NCBI GenBank assembly: GCA_944389275.1
Contig: CALXLT010000016.1
Coordinates: 1 to 57,029 of the forward strand
From: an uncultured Spirochaetaceae bacterium
GTDB lineage: Bacteria > Spirochaetota > Spirochaetia > Sphaerochaetales > Sphaerochaetaceae
Direction: 5' to 3'
DNA length: 57,029 nucleotides
Shown: one piece after another, positions 7,296-17,077 of the stretch
How positions within the stretch are numbered: position 1 is the stretch's first letter
Layout: each line of letters starts with the position of its first letter
Translations under genes and position numbers: made by a program
The notes under the pieces: model-generated
Told to the model about the DNA's origin: nothing
The model's input: the letters and a program-made list of their open reading frames with translations, nothing else
Database searches by the model: none

Positions 7296-8675
7296 ATGGA
7301 AAGAAGAATCAAGGAAATACTCGCACTTACCCCATCGGACGAGGCTGTAAGGGCTGAAGGATGGGTCAGGACAAGAAGGGACAGCAAGAATGTCTCATTC
7401 ATCGAGATCAACGACGGCTCATGCCTCAAAGGGCTCCAGGCCGTCCTTGACAGGGCCATCTTCAGCGATGAGGATCTTGAGGAGGTAGCTACAGGCGCTT
7501 CGGTCGCGGTCATAGGCAGGATCGTCGCGTCGCAGGGCGGGCAGTCTGTGGAGATGCAGGCTGAGAGCCTCGAGGTCATCGGGCCATGCCCGCAGGACTA
7601 TCCTCTGCAGAAGAAGAGGCACACAGTCGAGTTCCTGAGGGAGAAGGCATACCTGAGGCCGCGCACGAACCTCTTCGGCGCTGTCACCCGCGTCAGGAAC
7701 ACCATGGCATACGCCGTCCACTCGTTCTTCCAGGAGAATGGATTCATATATGTAAACACCCCTCTCATCTCAGCATCTGACTGCGAGGGCGCCGGAGCGC
7801 AGTTCCAGGTTACGACGCTTGACCTGGCGAATGTGCCGAAGACAGAGGACGGCAAGGTGGACTACACGAAGGACTTCTTCGGCAAGATGGCCAACCTCAC
7901 CGTCTCCGGACAGCTTGAGGGAGAGACATACGCGCTTGCTATGAAGGACATATACACGTTCGGGCCCACGTTCCGCGCGGAGAACTCGAACACCGCGCGC
8001 CACCTCGCCGAGTTCTGGATGATAGAGCCGGAGATGGCGTTCTGCACCCTCGAGGGCGATATGGAGCTCGCGGAGAAGTTCCTCAAGTATGTATTCCAGA
8101 GCGTTCTCGACAAGAACGCGGAGGATATGGAATTCTTCTCTAAGTTCGTGCTCGATGGCGTCGTGGAGACGCTTGAGCATGTCATAAATAGCCCATTCGA
8201 GCATATGACATACACGGACGCGGTGAAGGTGCTCGAGAAGCACAACGACGAGTTCGAGTTCCCTGTCAGCTGGGGCGTCGAGATCCAGAGCGAGCACGAG
8301 AGGTTCCTCACGGAGAAGATCGCCAAGCGCCCTGTCATCGTCACGGACTACCCGAAGGATATCAAGGCGTTCTATATGAAGATGAACGACGATGGCAAGA
8401 CCGTCAGGGCAATGGACGTGCTCGCCCCTCGCCTCGGTGAGATCATCGGAGGCTCCGAGAGAGAGTACAGGTACGATGTCCTTGTCGACAGGATGAAGGA
8501 GCTTGGGCTCGATCCTGAGGCATACTGGTGGTACCTCGATCTCAGGCGCTTCGGCTCCGTGCCTCACGCGGGCTTCGGGCTGGGCTTCGAGCGCGCCGTT
8601 CAGTATGTCACGGGAGTCGCGAACATCCGTGATGTCATACCTTATCCGAGGTATGTCAGGAACTGCGAGTATTGA
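7296..8675 (+). CDS. asnS: Asparaginyl-tRNA synthetase
   Basis: A 459-aa class IIb aminoacyl-tRNA synthetase that charges tRNA-Asn. An N-terminal OB-fold anticodon-binding domain (residues 1-110, [20 protein letters not shown]) is followed by the catalytic domain with motif 2 ([19 protein letters not shown]) and motif 3 ([15 protein letters not shown]). The ending IRDVIPYPR is typical of the asparaginyl branch. Length and start are normal, with a good ribosome binding site. Its last 20 bp overlap the end of the convergent LuxR-type gene. Confidence 0.97.
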   Translation: MERRIKEILALTPSDEAVRAEGWVRTRRDSKNVSFIEINDGSCLKGLQAVLDRAIFSDEDLEEVATGASVAVIGRIVASQGGQSVEMQAESLEVIGPCPQDYPLQKKRHTVEFLREKAYLRPRTNLFGAVTRVRNTMAYAVHSFFQENGFIYVNTPLISASDCEGAGAQFQVTTLDLANVPKTEDGKVDYTKDFFGKMANLTVSGQLEGETYALAMKDIYTFGPTFRAENSNTARHLAEFWMIEPEMAFCTLEGDMELAEKFLKYVFQSVLDKNAEDMEFFSKFVLDGVVETLEHVINSPFEHMTYTDAVKVLEKHNDEFEFPVSWGVEIQSEHERFLTEKIAKRPVIVTDYPKDIKAFYMKMNDDGKTVRAMDVLAPRLGEIIGGSEREYRYDVLVDRMKELGLDPEAYWWYLDLRRFGSVPHAGFGLGFERAVQYVTGVANIRDVIPYPRYVRNCEY

Positions 8676-9189
8676 GCCTGTAGAGCGTGTATAGCAGAAG
8701 CTGCTCGGAGGATATGAGGCCGGTCTTCAGGAAGATAGACTCCTTTATCCTCCGTATCGTCCGCTCGCTCCTGCCCATCCGCTCGGATAGCTCCTTGTTG
8801 GACATGCCGTACCCAAGCTCATGGAGAAGCTTCAGCTCTGTCTCCGTGAGCTTCGGAGGCGCGTCATCATGCGCGCGGCCATGCCTTATGGCCTTCTCTA
8901 TCAGCGTGCAGATATCAGAAGCATCATCAGGGATCACGCAGATGCCCGGGAACAGCTTCCCGATAAGATAGCAATGCCCGGAGTGTGTGATGACTATCAG
9001 CCGCGTCCCCATGCTGTAATACATGATCGCCTCATCCTCTTCCCTTATCTCATCAAGCGAGGGATCTGAAAGCACGACAGCGGCAGGATGGCCGAAGTAG
9101 GCGCCCTTTGGTAGCACCTGTATAGGATAGCCCTTGTCCTCAAGCCCCTTGCGGAGCGTCGGGATCTCATTTCTAAGAAGAATGTACAT
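8656..9189 (-). CDS. LuxR/NarL-type HTH regulator with a pseudo-receiver
   Basis: A 177-aa protein. The C-terminal LuxR-type helix-turn-helix covers about residues 113-170, with [26 protein letters not shown] followed by a recognition helix containing RTIRRIK. The N-terminal about 105 residues have the alternating strand-helix pattern of a receiver domain but lack a recognisable phospho-acceptor aspartate triad, so phosphorylation is unlikely. It is monocistronic, with no linked kinase. The putative promoter pair TTGGCA and TATATA lies very close to the ATG and there is no ribosome binding site, so it may be another short-leader message. Targets are unknown. Confidence 0.75.
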   Translation of the reverse strand: MYILLRNEIPTLRKGLEDKGYPIQVLPKGAYFGHPAAVVLSDPSLDEIREEDEAIMYYSMGTRLIVITHSGHCYLIGKLFPGICVIPDDASDICTLIEKAIRHGRAHDDAPPKLTETELKLLHELGYGMSNKELSERMGRSERTIRRIKESIFLKTGLISSEQLLLYTLYRLNTRSS

Positions 9190-9228
9190 ACTATATATAC
9201 GCCTGAAGGCGCGTTTTCTGCCAACTAG

Positions 9229-9756
9229 TCAGGAAAGCTCTGAAAGGGCCTTGTCGAACGCGGCGGCGAACGCCTGGATCGTCCTCTCGTCAAAGCGCTT
9301 CTGAGGCCCATCGAAGAGCCCCATCTCACGGAGTATCATGTTGTTGCGGCGCTCGGAAAGGCGCTGCGCTATATCATCGGATGTGAGGCGCCCTCCCCTG
9401 TCATCTATGACGATGAGGCCTTTATCGATGAGCCGGGCCGAGAGCGGGATATCATGGGTGATGGCAAGGGATCCTGGCTCCGCGATGCGCGCGATCTCAT
9501 CATCGGCGCTGTCCTTGCCGCTCTCGACTACTATCATATGTATCTCGGATCCGATGCGCCTCGCCTCCTCGCGCGTCATTGTGTCGCGCACCCGGCTCCG
9601 CCTCTCCCTCTTGTCCTCCGCTATCGCCTTCTCGACATCGGGAAGCGACCTGTCAGCGACGAAGTACACGGAATGCTCCTTCCCGATTGATCGGCGCAGT
9701 ATGATCGCCCGGTGTCGCGCTGTCATGGAATCCGCATCAACATATATCCTTGCCAT
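9229..9756 (-). CDS. YaiI/YqxD family protein (DUF188)
   Basis: A 175-aa member of the UPF0178/DUF188 family, thought from fold to be PIN-like nucleases, though the function is unproven. Visible features are the N-terminal YVDADSM, the central DDEIARIAEPGSLAITHDIPLSARLIDKG (the D-x-x-L-A pattern) and the C-terminal RFDERTIQAFAAAFDKAL. The usual DAC(P) metal/thiol motif near the start reads DADSM here, a substitution of the cysteine. It is a lone gene without clear partners. Confidence 0.85.
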   Translation of the reverse strand: MARIYVDADSMTARHRAIILRRSIGKEHSVYFVADRSLPDVEKAIAEDKRERRSRVRDTMTREEARRIGSEIHMIVVESGKDSADDEIARIAEPGSLAITHDIPLSARLIDKGLIVIDDRGGRLTSDDIAQRLSERRNNMILREMGLFDGPQKRFDERTIQAFAAAFDKALSELS

Positions 9757-9871
9757 AGCCTGATGGTATCAGCAACGGATCGCTTTGGATATCTGAAAGT
9801 TGCCTCTCGCGCTTATTCTGATATGGAAATCCTCCTAGCTGTGATTTACAATGGACTGATGGGAGGTTTCG

Positions 9872-11530
9872 ATGGAATACTCAACGCTTCAGTCGTTAAG
9901 ATACGCATATCAGCCAAAGGTGCCGAAGATGCTCCGCGCGGGAGTGAGGGAAATCTCGGTATCGGAAGGAAAGGCCACGGAATCAGCATCCGATGAGGAA
10001 AGGATCAGGGAGCTGTTCCCGAAGACATTCGGGCAGAAGGAGCTCTATTTCGGATCGAAGGGCAAGAAGCTCAAGGTCCAGAAGCAGGTTGTCGGCGTGA
10101 TACTCTCAGGCGGCCAGGCCCCTGGCGGACACAATGTCATAGCAGGCCTTTATGACGCACTCAAGGAAACGGATCCAGACAGCATCCTCCTTGGCTTCAA
10201 GGGCGGCCCGAGCGGGCTTCTCGAGGATAACTACATAACCCTCACGGCAGACACGATCTCCAAGTACCGCAATACCGGCGGCTTCGATATGATAGGATCA
10301 GGACGCACCAAGCTTGAGACTGAGGAGCAGTTCATGGTCGTCGGAGAGGTGGCGAAGAAGCATGGGATGAACGCCATCGTCATCATCGGCGGCGATGACT
10401 CCAACACGAACGCAGCGGTGCTTGCCGAGTACTTCGCCGAGCATGAGATCCCCTGCCAGGTCATAGGCTGCCCGAAGACGATCGATGGGGACCTGAAGAA
10501 CGATGACATCGAGACATCGTTCGGCTTCGACACGGCCACGAAGACGTACTCGGAGCTCATAGGCAATATAATGAGGGACGCGAACAGCGCGAAGAAGTAC
10601 TGGCACTTCATCAAGCTCATGGGACGCTCTGCCTCCCATATAGCCCTTGAGTGCGCGCTCCAGACCCACCCGAACATCTGCCTTATCTCCGAGGAGATAG
10701 AGAAGAACGGCACGAACCTGAACACTATCGCCGACACTATCGCCGACAGCGTCGTCAAGCGCGCGGCCCAGGGATTCAACTTCGGCGTCGTCATCATCCC
10801 TGAAGGGCTTATAGAGTTCGTTCCTGAGGTCAAGAAGCTCATCGAGGAGATAAACGAGACGCTCGCGAAGTTCGGAGAGAGATTCTCCATGCTCCCATCC
10901 TGGGATGAGAGGCTGGGATTCCTTACTGCGTCGCTCTCCGTTGAGTCGATGAAGGTCTTCAACATGCTTCCTCTGGATATCCAGGAGCAGCTTCTGATGG
11001 ACCGCGATCCGCATGGAAACGTGCAGGTGTCGAAGATCGAGACGGAGAAGCTCCTCTCCAAGATCGTCGCGAACAGGCTGCAGGAGCTCAAGCAGGAAGG
11101 CAAGTACAGCGGAAAGTTCAATTACCTCCATCACTTCTTCGGCTATGAGGGACGCGCGGCGTTCCCGTCGAACTTCGATGCCGACTACTGCTACTCACTT
11201 GGCTACACGGCCTGCCTCCTGATAAACGCTGGCTGCACGGGATACATGTCCTATGTGAAGAACCTCGCCTCAGGAGTTGATGAATGGGCCGCCGGCGGCA
11301 TGCCCATAACCAAGATGATGGATATCGAGAGGCGCGGGGGAAAGGACAAGCCAGTGATAAGGAAGGCTCTTGTCGACCTTGGGGGTAAGCCATTCAAGGA
11401 GTTCTCAAGGCACAGGGCGAAGTGGGCGTCTGAGACCTGCTTCCACTACCCTGGTGCTATCCAGTACTTCGGGCCGGAGGAACTCGCGGACGCAACCACG
11501 ATAACCCTCCGCCTCGAAGCAGAGGAATGA
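9872..11530 (+). CDS. pfp: Diphosphate-dependent fructose-6-phosphate 1-phosphotransferase
   Basis: A 552-aa PPi-dependent phosphofructokinase of the long (plant/spirochaete) type, reversibly making fructose 1,6-bisphosphate with pyrophosphate. Diagnostic parts are [16 protein letters not shown], the GGDDSNTNA loop in which aspartate replaces the ATP-dependent glycine, [10 protein letters not shown] with the catalytic aspartate, and the [16 protein letters not shown] segment. The ribosome binding site GGGAGG (9859-9864) fixes the start. Long PPi-PFKs are usual in spirochaetes and imply energy-saving glycolysis. It is monocistronic and ends in a hairpin terminator. Confidence 0.96.
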   Translation: MEYSTLQSLRYAYQPKVPKMLRAGVREISVSEGKATESASDEERIRELFPKTFGQKELYFGSKGKKLKVQKQVVGVILSGGQAPGGHNVIAGLYDALKETDPDSILLGFKGGPSGLLEDNYITLTADTISKYRNTGGFDMIGSGRTKLETEEQFMVVGEVAKKHGMNAIVIIGGDDSNTNAAVLAEYFAEHEIPCQVIGCPKTIDGDLKNDDIETSFGFDTATKTYSELIGNIMRDANSAKKYWHFIKLMGRSASHIALECALQTHPNICLISEEIEKNGTNLNTIADTIADSVVKRAAQGFNFGVVIIPEGLIEFVPEVKKLIEEINETLAKFGERFSMLPSWDERLGFLTASLSVESMKVFNMLPLDIQEQLLMDRDPHGNVQVSKIETEKLLSKIVANRLQELKQEGKYSGKFNYLHHFFGYEGRAAFPSNFDADYCYSLGYTACLLINAGCTGYMSYVKNLASGVDEWAAGGMPITKMMDIERRGGKDKPVIRKALVDLGGKPFKEFSRHRAKWASETCFHYPGAIQYFGPEELADATTITLRLEAEE

Positions 11531-11540
11531 TGATCCTGAG

Positions 11541-11568
11541 AGCCCTCCTTCGCGGGGGCTGCTTTTAT
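11541..11568 (+). terminator. Rho-independent terminator of pfp
   Basis: AGCCCTC (11541-11547) can pair with GGGGGCT (11554-11560) through one G-U pair, followed by GCTTTTA. It begins 11 bp after the pfp stop, in the gap to the convergent gene. Confidence 0.65.
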
Positions 11569-12671
11569 ATCAAGGAGCTTCCATCGCACCCTGGCATATC
11601 GATGCCAAGGGCCCGGAGGACGGTAGGCGCCTCATCCACAAGGGAGCATTCCGTCCTCTTGAATCCATATGGAAGATTATAGGCGATGAATGGAGGATAA
11701 GGACCTTCAAAGCCCGCGTATCCATGTCCCGATGGCGTCACGCTACCGCTCTGGCTGAACGCGTAGCCATCCTCCGCGAGGACGAGAAGATCAAAAGAGG
11801 AAGGTAGATGGATCTGGCCAAGCTCCCTCTTCCTGAAGACCTTCCTGACGCCAGGCGTGGAGACAAGGCTTTCATACGCCTCCTCCTCACCCATCCCATC
11901 AAGATAGATCTCCGCGCTCATCCCTGCCGGATGCACCTCAATGCCATCGATAGAGACAGAAAGAGGCCTTTCCTGCATCCTATGCCCATGATCGCCCGCG
12001 ATGAACACGGCATACTCATCGTCCAGGACCTCCAGCACGTCCGCCATAAGCTTATCTATGAAGGCAACGGCATGGGGGACAGAAGAGGCGGAGGGACCAT
12101 GGAGATGCTTCTGATGATCAAGATACGAAAGATGCAGAAGCGCGATGTCAGGCCTCTTTTCCCTCACGATATCCACAAAGACTGAGGCCGCGAAGAGGTC
12201 CATGCCAGGGGTCCTCATCCAGTCAAGCTTCTCCTTATGCCTTTCATAATACGCATAGCCCTTCTCCGAGCAGGCTGAGCGGAAAACGGGATCAGGATCA
12301 TCCCCTTCCCTCTCTGCCCAGATCTCTGGCACGAGATAATCCATCGAGGCCCCCGCCGTCATCGGAAAGCATACGGATGCAGTGGCGAGTCCTGCCGCCG
12401 CAGCGTGATCTGTCAGGATCGGCACGTTTATTGCGCTTCTCCACCACTGCCACAGGCGGTGGGGATGGGAGAGATTGTCGACAACGCCGGTATGCTCAGG
12501 ATAGCAGCCTGAAAGAATCGAGGCATGGCATGGATACGTCTGAGCAGGGGTTATGGCCTCGCTTCTGGCGATCTGGGCGGAAGAAATGAGCCTCCCGAGG
12601 CTCTCCGTCCGGGAGAACACAGGGAGGTCATCATAGCCAAGCCCGTCTATGGATATTAGGGCCGCCTTCAT
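11565..12671 (-). CDS. Alkaline-phosphatase-superfamily phosphodiesterase (NPP-like)
   Basis: A 368-aa enzyme of the type I phosphodiesterase/nucleotide pyrophosphatase branch. The metal and nucleophile pattern is clear: ISIDGLGYDD with D9, the nucleophile threonine in PAQTYPCHASILSG (T45), SYLDHQKHLHGP, AGDHGH, and a final GHGYAGFEG histidine. There is no signal peptide, so unlike most NPPs it should be cytosolic and act on an imported or internal phosphodiester. Its ATG overlaps the stop of the RarA-C-like gene (TGATG), making it the last gene of the sugar ABC operon. The substrate is unknown. Confidence 0.85.
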   Translation of the reverse strand: MKAALISIDGLGYDDLPVFSRTESLGRLISSAQIARSEAITPAQTYPCHASILSGCYPEHTGVVDNLSHPHRLWQWWRSAINVPILTDHAAAAGLATASVCFPMTAGASMDYLVPEIWAEREGDDPDPVFRSACSEKGYAYYERHKEKLDWMRTPGMDLFAASVFVDIVREKRPDIALLHLSYLDHQKHLHGPSASSVPHAVAFIDKLMADVLEVLDDEYAVFIAGDHGHRMQERPLSVSIDGIEVHPAGMSAEIYLDGMGEEEAYESLVSTPGVRKVFRKRELGQIHLPSSFDLLVLAEDGYAFSQSGSVTPSGHGYAGFEGPYPPFIAYNLPYGFKRTECSLVDEAPTVLRALGIDMPGCDGSSLI

Positions 12672-13297
12672 CAGTACTGCCAGGAGTTGTATTCGAAAGG
12701 AGCCGTCTCAGGCTTTCCTGTGTCGTTCTTCTCGTTCTTGCAGTACTCGAGGTACTCGTTATAGATCTTCTTTATATCCTCACCCTCGAGCTGCGGTATG
12801 ACACGGCTCGCCTCCGTGAGGAAGTGCACCTCATCACGGCCCATCGCGCGGCCTTTAGCCGTATGCAGGTCGTAGGCGTAGTCAGGTACCTCCGCGACAC
12901 GGCCATGTGCGAAATCCTTGATGAGCATGTTCTTCACGTTATCGCTCGATCTCTCCTTCTTCTGCCTGCAGAGATAGCGGATTGCGTGGACGAAGAACAT
13001 CGGCCTGTCCCCATCCTGATACAGGAATTCCTTCCTCATGCAGTTGAGCGTCCAGATGAGCTCCGGAGCGTGCACGTCGCCGAATCCGATATCCTCGACG
13101 CTGATCGAGAGAAGGCGCCTCCACATCTTGTCCTCGAACTGAGGGCTTGTTATATACATCTCGTAAGCCGCAGCGAGGGCATTGTGCTCTAGTCCCCTTC
13201 TTATCGACTTCTGAAGCATGCTGATGATCTCATCGCCTGGGATGCCGTTCCTTGTCGTTACCTTCGCCCAAGGATCGTAAGACATGAATTCACTCAT
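12671..13297 (-). CDS. Stand-alone RarA/MgsA C-terminal-like protein 1
   Basis: A 208-aa all-helical protein resembling the C-terminal (non-ATPase) part of RarA/MgsA clamp-loader-like ATPases. Recognisable elements are KSIRRGLEHNALAAAYEM near 30-47, WRRLLSISVEDIGFGD near 59-74 (compare RRL-x4-SEDIG in RarA), KERSSD near 114-119 and DYAYDLHTAKGRAMGR near 139-154. It has no Walker motifs. It is translated behind the sugar permease (4-bp gap) and overlaps the phosphodiesterase gene. A paralogue opens the same operon at 16963. The role is unknown; enrolment in sugar uptake is suggested only by context. Confidence 0.75.
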   Translation of the reverse strand: MSEFMSYDPWAKVTTRNGIPGDEIISMLQKSIRRGLEHNALAAAYEMYITSPQFEDKMWRRLLSISVEDIGFGDVHAPELIWTLNCMRKEFLYQDGDRPMFFVHAIRYLCRQKKERSSDNVKNMLIKDFAHGRVAEVPDYAYDLHTAKGRAMGRDEVHFLTEASRVIPQLEGEDIKKIYNEYLEYCKNEKNDTGKPETAPFEYNSWQY

Positions 13298-13301
13298 AAT
13301 A

Positions 13302-14135
13302 TTACCCCTTTATTCCCGAAGAAGAGACTCCTGCGACGAAGTACTTCTGGGTGAATATGAACAGAATGATTATAGGGATCGTCGCTACGGACGCGCCCGC
13401 GAGCTGGACAGGGACATCCGCTCCACCCCTTCCCTGGAAGAAACGCAGGGCAGGCGTTATGAGCTGATGGTCTATCGAGCTGATGAAGAGATATGGGTCA
13501 AGGAAGTTGTTCCATATGTTTATGAAGCTGAAGAGCACCGTCGTCGCGATAGCCGGGCCTGACAGCGGTATGAAGATCGTGAGAAGGATCTTCAGGTGCC
13601 CCAGCCCATCTATCTTCGCGGCTTCCGAGAGGTCCTCCGGAATCGAGCGGAAGAACTCAGACATCAGCATCAGGTAGAATACCTCGCTGATCTCCGGAAG
13701 TATTATGACCCAGATGCTGTCCAGGAGATGGATGTTGGAGAAATACAGGTAGCGCGGCACCATCGTGGTCTCTCCGGGAACCATCAGCGTCGCCATCAGC
13801 ACGGCCATTATGAGGCGCGAGCCACGGAACTGTATGCGGCTGAAGGCATAGGAGGCCGGAAGCGTCACCGCGAGCCTTATCAGGATCGTTATGATGACCG
13901 TCTTGAACGTGTTCCCATACCAGTCAAGGAAGTTCACGTGCCCCAGCACCTGCTCGTAGTTGCGCAGTATCGGGGTAAACGGCGCGAAGATCGGGTCATA
14001 TGCCTCGCCCTGGGTGCGGAACGAGATCACGACCATCATCACGAACGGCATGACCATGAGTATGCCGACAGCCCACATCACGACGGTGAAGACCTGATGG
14101 CCTATGTTCTTCTTCTCTATAGTCTTTCCAGGCAT
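13302..14135 (-). CDS. Carbohydrate ABC transporter permease (MalG/UgpE-like)
   Basis: A 277-aa inner-membrane permease of the CUT1 family with about six predicted membrane helices. The EAA loop is clear: EAAKIDGLGHLKILLTIFIP, which docks the ATPase. The C-terminal QKYFVAGVSSSGIKG is the classic MalG-type end. It overlaps the upstream permease gene by 19 bp. As in many such operons no ATPase gene is nearby, so a shared MsmK/UgpC-type ATPase must be encoded elsewhere. Confidence 0.95.
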   Translation of the reverse strand: MPGKTIEKKNIGHQVFTVVMWAVGILMVMPFVMMVVISFRTQGEAYDPIFAPFTPILRNYEQVLGHVNFLDWYGNTFKTVIITILIRLAVTLPASYAFSRIQFRGSRLIMAVLMATLMVPGETTMVPRYLYFSNIHLLDSIWVIILPEISEVFYLMLMSEFFRSIPEDLSEAAKIDGLGHLKILLTIFIPLSGPAIATTVLFSFINIWNNFLDPYLFISSIDHQLITPALRFFQGRGGADVPVQLAGASVATIPIIILFIFTQKYFVAGVSSSGIKG

Positions 14136-15019
14136 CTTGACCTCACTTTCGAGACTATCGCGTTGACAGCGATGATGAATGCTGCGAAGAGAACGCCCTC
14201 TGCAGAGGCGACCCCGTACTTGGAGTATGTGAACGCATCCTCATAGATCTGCAGGGAAAGGACCCTCGATGCCGTTCCCGGCCCGCCGTTAGTCAGCGCG
14301 ACGATCGTCGTGTAGTTGCGGAAGGAGTTGATGATGCAGATGGTCAGCAGCATGAAGAGCGTCGGCGCTATCATGGGAAGGATGACGTAGCGTATCCTCT
14401 GCATCCTTCCAGCCCCCTCGATCTCAGCGACCTCGAAAAGCTCCTCAGGCACATCCTGCAGAGCCGCGAGGATCGTTATGATGACAAAGGCGAGCGCTGC
14501 CCAGACCGCGATGACCGTCGCTGTCGGAAGCGCCAGCATAGGGCTGTTGAACCACTGGGGCCCGGTGCTCCCGAATACGCGCCAGAGCGCGTTCACAGGT
14601 CCATGCGTCGGATTGAGCATGTACTTGAATACGATTCCCACAGCGATCATATTCGTGACATAGGGCATGTAGAACATCGTCCTGACCGCGGTGCGTCCCT
14701 TGAACTTCTTGTTGAAGAGCACCGCGATGATAAAGCCGAGGATCATCACCAGCACGACATATATGACGGAGAATATGATCGAATGGAGGAAAGACGTCCA
14801 TACCGTTGATGTCTTTACCGCTGTTATATAGTTCTCGAGCCCCGCGAAATCAGTAGAGGCCCTTGTCCTGAGCGAATTGCGCTTCCAGAAGCTCACGAGG
14901 ATGCCATAGAGCATCGGGTAGAGCTTGAAGACAGCGAACGCGAGAACGAAAGGAAGGATCAGAAGGTACGCTGTCCTCTCATCCCTCCTGGCGCTTTTTG
15001 AAAGTCTAGTCTTACTCAT
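14117..15019 (-). CDS. Carbohydrate ABC transporter permease (MalF/UgpA-like)
   Basis: A 300-aa inner-membrane permease with six predicted helices after a basic cytosolic N-terminus. The EAA loop is FEVAEIEGAGRMQRIRYVILP, and the TNGGPGTASRVLSLQIYEDAF segment is typical of MalF/UgpA partners. It pairs with the permease at 13302-14135. A hairpin (15034-15055) between the binding-protein gene and this gene probably lowers permease expression relative to the binding protein. Confidence 0.95.
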   Translation of the reverse strand: MSKTRLSKSARRDERTAYLLILPFVLAFAVFKLYPMLYGILVSFWKRNSLRTRASTDFAGLENYITAVKTSTVWTSFLHSIIFSVIYVVLVMILGFIIAVLFNKKFKGRTAVRTMFYMPYVTNMIAVGIVFKYMLNPTHGPVNALWRVFGSTGPQWFNSPMLALPTATVIAVWAALAFVIITILAALQDVPEELFEVAEIEGAGRMQRIRYVILPMIAPTLFMLLTICIINSFRNYTTIVALTNGGPGTASRVLSLQIYEDAFTYSKYGVASAEGVLFAAFIIAVNAIVSKVRSRCLERL

Positions 15020-15033
15020 CTATCAAAGCCAAA

Positions 15034-15055
15034 GGCCCCCGCGTGTGCGGAGGCC
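15034..15055 (-). terminator. Intra-operon hairpin between binding protein and permease
   Basis: GGCCCCCGC (15034-15042) and GCGGAGGCC (15047-15055) form a 9-bp GC-rich stem with one G-U pair and a 4-nt loop. Read on the minus strand a short T-containing tract follows. Its place right after the binding-protein stop suggests a partial terminator or an mRNA-stabilising end that boosts the binding-protein message. Confidence 0.65.
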
Positions 15056-15065
15056 GTATTCATAA

Positions 15066-16376
15066 TCACTCGTAGCTCTGTATAGCTTCGTTGACACGCC
15101 TTGTGATGTTGCCCATCGTCGTGTCAAGATCCTGAAGATCGAGGAAGTATGCCTGGAGCTCTTCATTTGCGATCCTGTTGTACTCATCTGCCGCAGTGCC
15201 GATGATATCGGACTGGACAGCGCCCATGCCGTTATTGACAAGGCAGTTGTAGAGGTCATCAACAGTGATCTGGCCATCGGAAGCCTCAGCGATAGAGCCG
15301 AACGCGGTCTGCCTGTCCTCTTCGGTCATTGTCGCGTATGCAGGGATTCCACCCTCGAACTTCCACTGGTTGTCGGCAAGCCAGAGAACATACTCGAGAG
15401 CTTCCTCAGGATGCTCCGCGTTCACGTTGATCGAGTTGTACGCTGCACTTACGATGTTGTTGTTGTATCCCTCCGGAGCCGGTGTCCTGGCGATGCCGTA
15501 CCTCCAATCCCTAGGATAGTCCTCCTGGCTGTTGAGAAGCCTTGTGAACCAGTTGCCCTGGCTGTACATCGCAAGATGATCGCCAGCCATTGCGTAGTAG
15601 TTCCAGGAGACGTTCTCGTTCATGATCTCGTCGACAGGCATCTGGCACTTTGAGACCTTTGTCATGTCGTAGTAGTACTCGATAGCCTCCCTTCTGAGCG
15701 GAGTGTCGAAATTGCATGTGCCGTCTTCCTTGTAGAACGGATCCTCCTGCTGGACAGTCGCGATGATGAGCCATGGGTTCTCAGCGTTCATGAAGGATCC
15801 ATACACGCCAGCGGAAGCGTCTGTGAGAGCGATAGCGGTCTCCTTATAGTCCTCCCATGTCCAAGGCTCCGTCGTCGATGGATATGGCACTCCGGCCTTG
15901 TCGAAGAGGTCCTTGTTATAGAATATGCAGTACGCCTCGATCTTCGAAGGAAGGGCATAGTAGTCGCCGTCCTCCTCTACAGGAAGGTTAGCGCCATAGA
16001 TCTCATCGGCGTTGATGCCGCGGCCCTCAACCAGCTCACGGAGAGGAACGAAGAAGCCTGCCTCGACCCTTGCAGCATAGTACCTTGGCCCCAGGGACGG
16101 GATGACATCGATCTTGCTTCCAGCGGTCAGGTCGATGTTGACCTTCGCGTCATGGTCCTCATCGTTGCCTGGAGTAGGCTGCACGATGACATGAATGCCT
16201 GTCTCTTCCTCGAAAGCCTTGTTCATCTCGTTGTACCACACTTCATTAGCATATGATGCGCGGCAGACTGTGGTGACAACCCTCTCATCCGATGCGCTCT
16301 TCTCGCTGCTTCCGCCAGCAAAGGCCGGAAGCGCGATGAGAAGCGCAAGAATCGCTACAAGAGCAATCTTCTTCAT
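15066..16376 (-). CDS. Sugar-type ABC transporter substrate-binding protein
   Basis: A 436-aa extracellular solute-binding protein of family 1. A signal peptide (MKKIALVAILALLIALPAFAGGSSEKS) ends in an A-x-A-type site with no lipobox cysteine. The mature part has typical features: a type 1 binding fold, EAYCIFYNKDLFDKAGV near the hinge, and conserved aromatic residues. It overlaps the stop of the first RarA-C-like gene (TAATG). The ligand is unknown; the cytosolic phosphodiesterase in the operon hints at a phosphodiester-containing solute, but that is inference. Confidence 0.92.
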   Translation of the reverse strand: MKKIALVAILALLIALPAFAGGSSEKSASDERVVTTVCRASYANEVWYNEMNKAFEEETGIHVIVQPTPGNDEDHDAKVNIDLTAGSKIDVIPSLGPRYYAARVEAGFFVPLRELVEGRGINADEIYGANLPVEEDGDYYALPSKIEAYCIFYNKDLFDKAGVPYPSTTEPWTWEDYKETAIALTDASAGVYGSFMNAENPWLIIATVQQEDPFYKEDGTCNFDTPLRREAIEYYYDMTKVSKCQMPVDEIMNENVSWNYYAMAGDHLAMYSQGNWFTRLLNSQEDYPRDWRYGIARTPAPEGYNNNIVSAAYNSINVNAEHPEEALEYVLWLADNQWKFEGGIPAYATMTEEDRQTAFGSIAEASDGQITVDDLYNCLVNNGMGAVQSDIIGTAADEYNRIANEELQAYFLDLQDLDTTMGNITRRVNEAIQSYE

Positions 16377-16963
16377 TACTTAGCCTCCCCATCCCTCTTC
16401 TGGGACTCCAGTATCTTAAGTATTCTCTCGCGATAGGTCGTATCGCGCTCTTCCCATTCAGGAACGACCTTCGAGCCCTCGGCGTAGAAGTCATCTTCCG
16501 TCCTTCCTTCCATCTGGCCCTGAAGCGTGTGCTTGTCTATTGCATATGGCGGGATCTCAGGCCTGAGATTCCCCGCGCTGTATTCCTTGATGATCCAGTT
16601 GAGCATCTCATCGCTCGAGCGGTCCTTCTTGCTCTTGCAGAGATAGCGAACTGCATGTATTGCAAGGAGATATCTATCGCCATCATGAGTCGGGACCATG
16701 CGCCTCATCTGATCGAGCATGCCGATGAGGACCGGAGCGATCGGATTCGCGAGCCCCACATCCTCGACGCTTATCGTGCGGAGCCTGTACCAGAGGTAGT
16801 TCTCCATATCCTCGCTTGTTATGAGCATCTCATAGGCAAGCACCGCGGCATTCTCCTCATGCCCTCTTCTGATTTCCTTCTGCACCGCAGAGATGACGAG
16901 ATCGGCAGCAAGCCCGCTTATGGTCTTGCACTTCTGCCAGGGATCATATGGGAAATTTTCCAT
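16376..16963 (-). CDS. Stand-alone RarA/MgsA C-terminal-like protein 2
   Basis: A 195-aa paralogue of the protein at 12671-13297. Shared elements are the opening YDPWQK, EIRRGHEENAAVLAYEMLITS, RLRTISVEDVGLANP, AIHAVRYLCKSKKDRSSDE and AIDKHTLQGQMEGR. Again there is no ATPase domain. The start at 16963 is chosen by alignment with the paralogue and by GGAGG just upstream; a run of earlier ATGs lies in the promoter region. It is the first gene of the six-gene operon. Two diverged copies suggest a heteromer. Function unknown. Confidence 0.75.
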   Translation of the reverse strand: MENFPYDPWQKCKTISGLAADLVISAVQKEIRRGHEENAAVLAYEMLITSEDMENYLWYRLRTISVEDVGLANPIAPVLIGMLDQMRRMVPTHDGDRYLLAIHAVRYLCKSKKDRSSDEMLNWIIKEYSAGNLRPEIPPYAIDKHTLQGQMEGRTEDDFYAEGSKVVPEWEERDTTYRERILKILESQKRDGEAK

Positions 16964-17042
16964 CATGCCTCCGAAAAACATTATGGATAATAGCATATCA
17001 GGGCGATTATTCTATCCAGTTTTGTATGAAATACTTCAGGAT

Positions 17043-17071
17043 TTGTAGCATCTTCATTATCATGATACAAT
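17043..17071 (+). promoter_or_regulatory. Promoter of the AraC-type regulator
   Basis: TTGTAG (17043-17048) and TACAAT (17066-17071) with a 17-bp spacer. The ATG at 17078 starts 6 nt after the -10 box and no ribosome binding site precedes it, so the transcript may begin at the start codon. This geometry is identical to that of the promoter at 7166-7194. Confidence 0.55.
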
Positions 17072-17077
17072 CTTCGC

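Noticed and set aside
10231..11134. Two long antisense frames (296 and 278 codons) across pfp
   Set aside because: They are shadows of the well-supported phosphofructokinase gene, with low-complexity serine- or leucine-rich translations.
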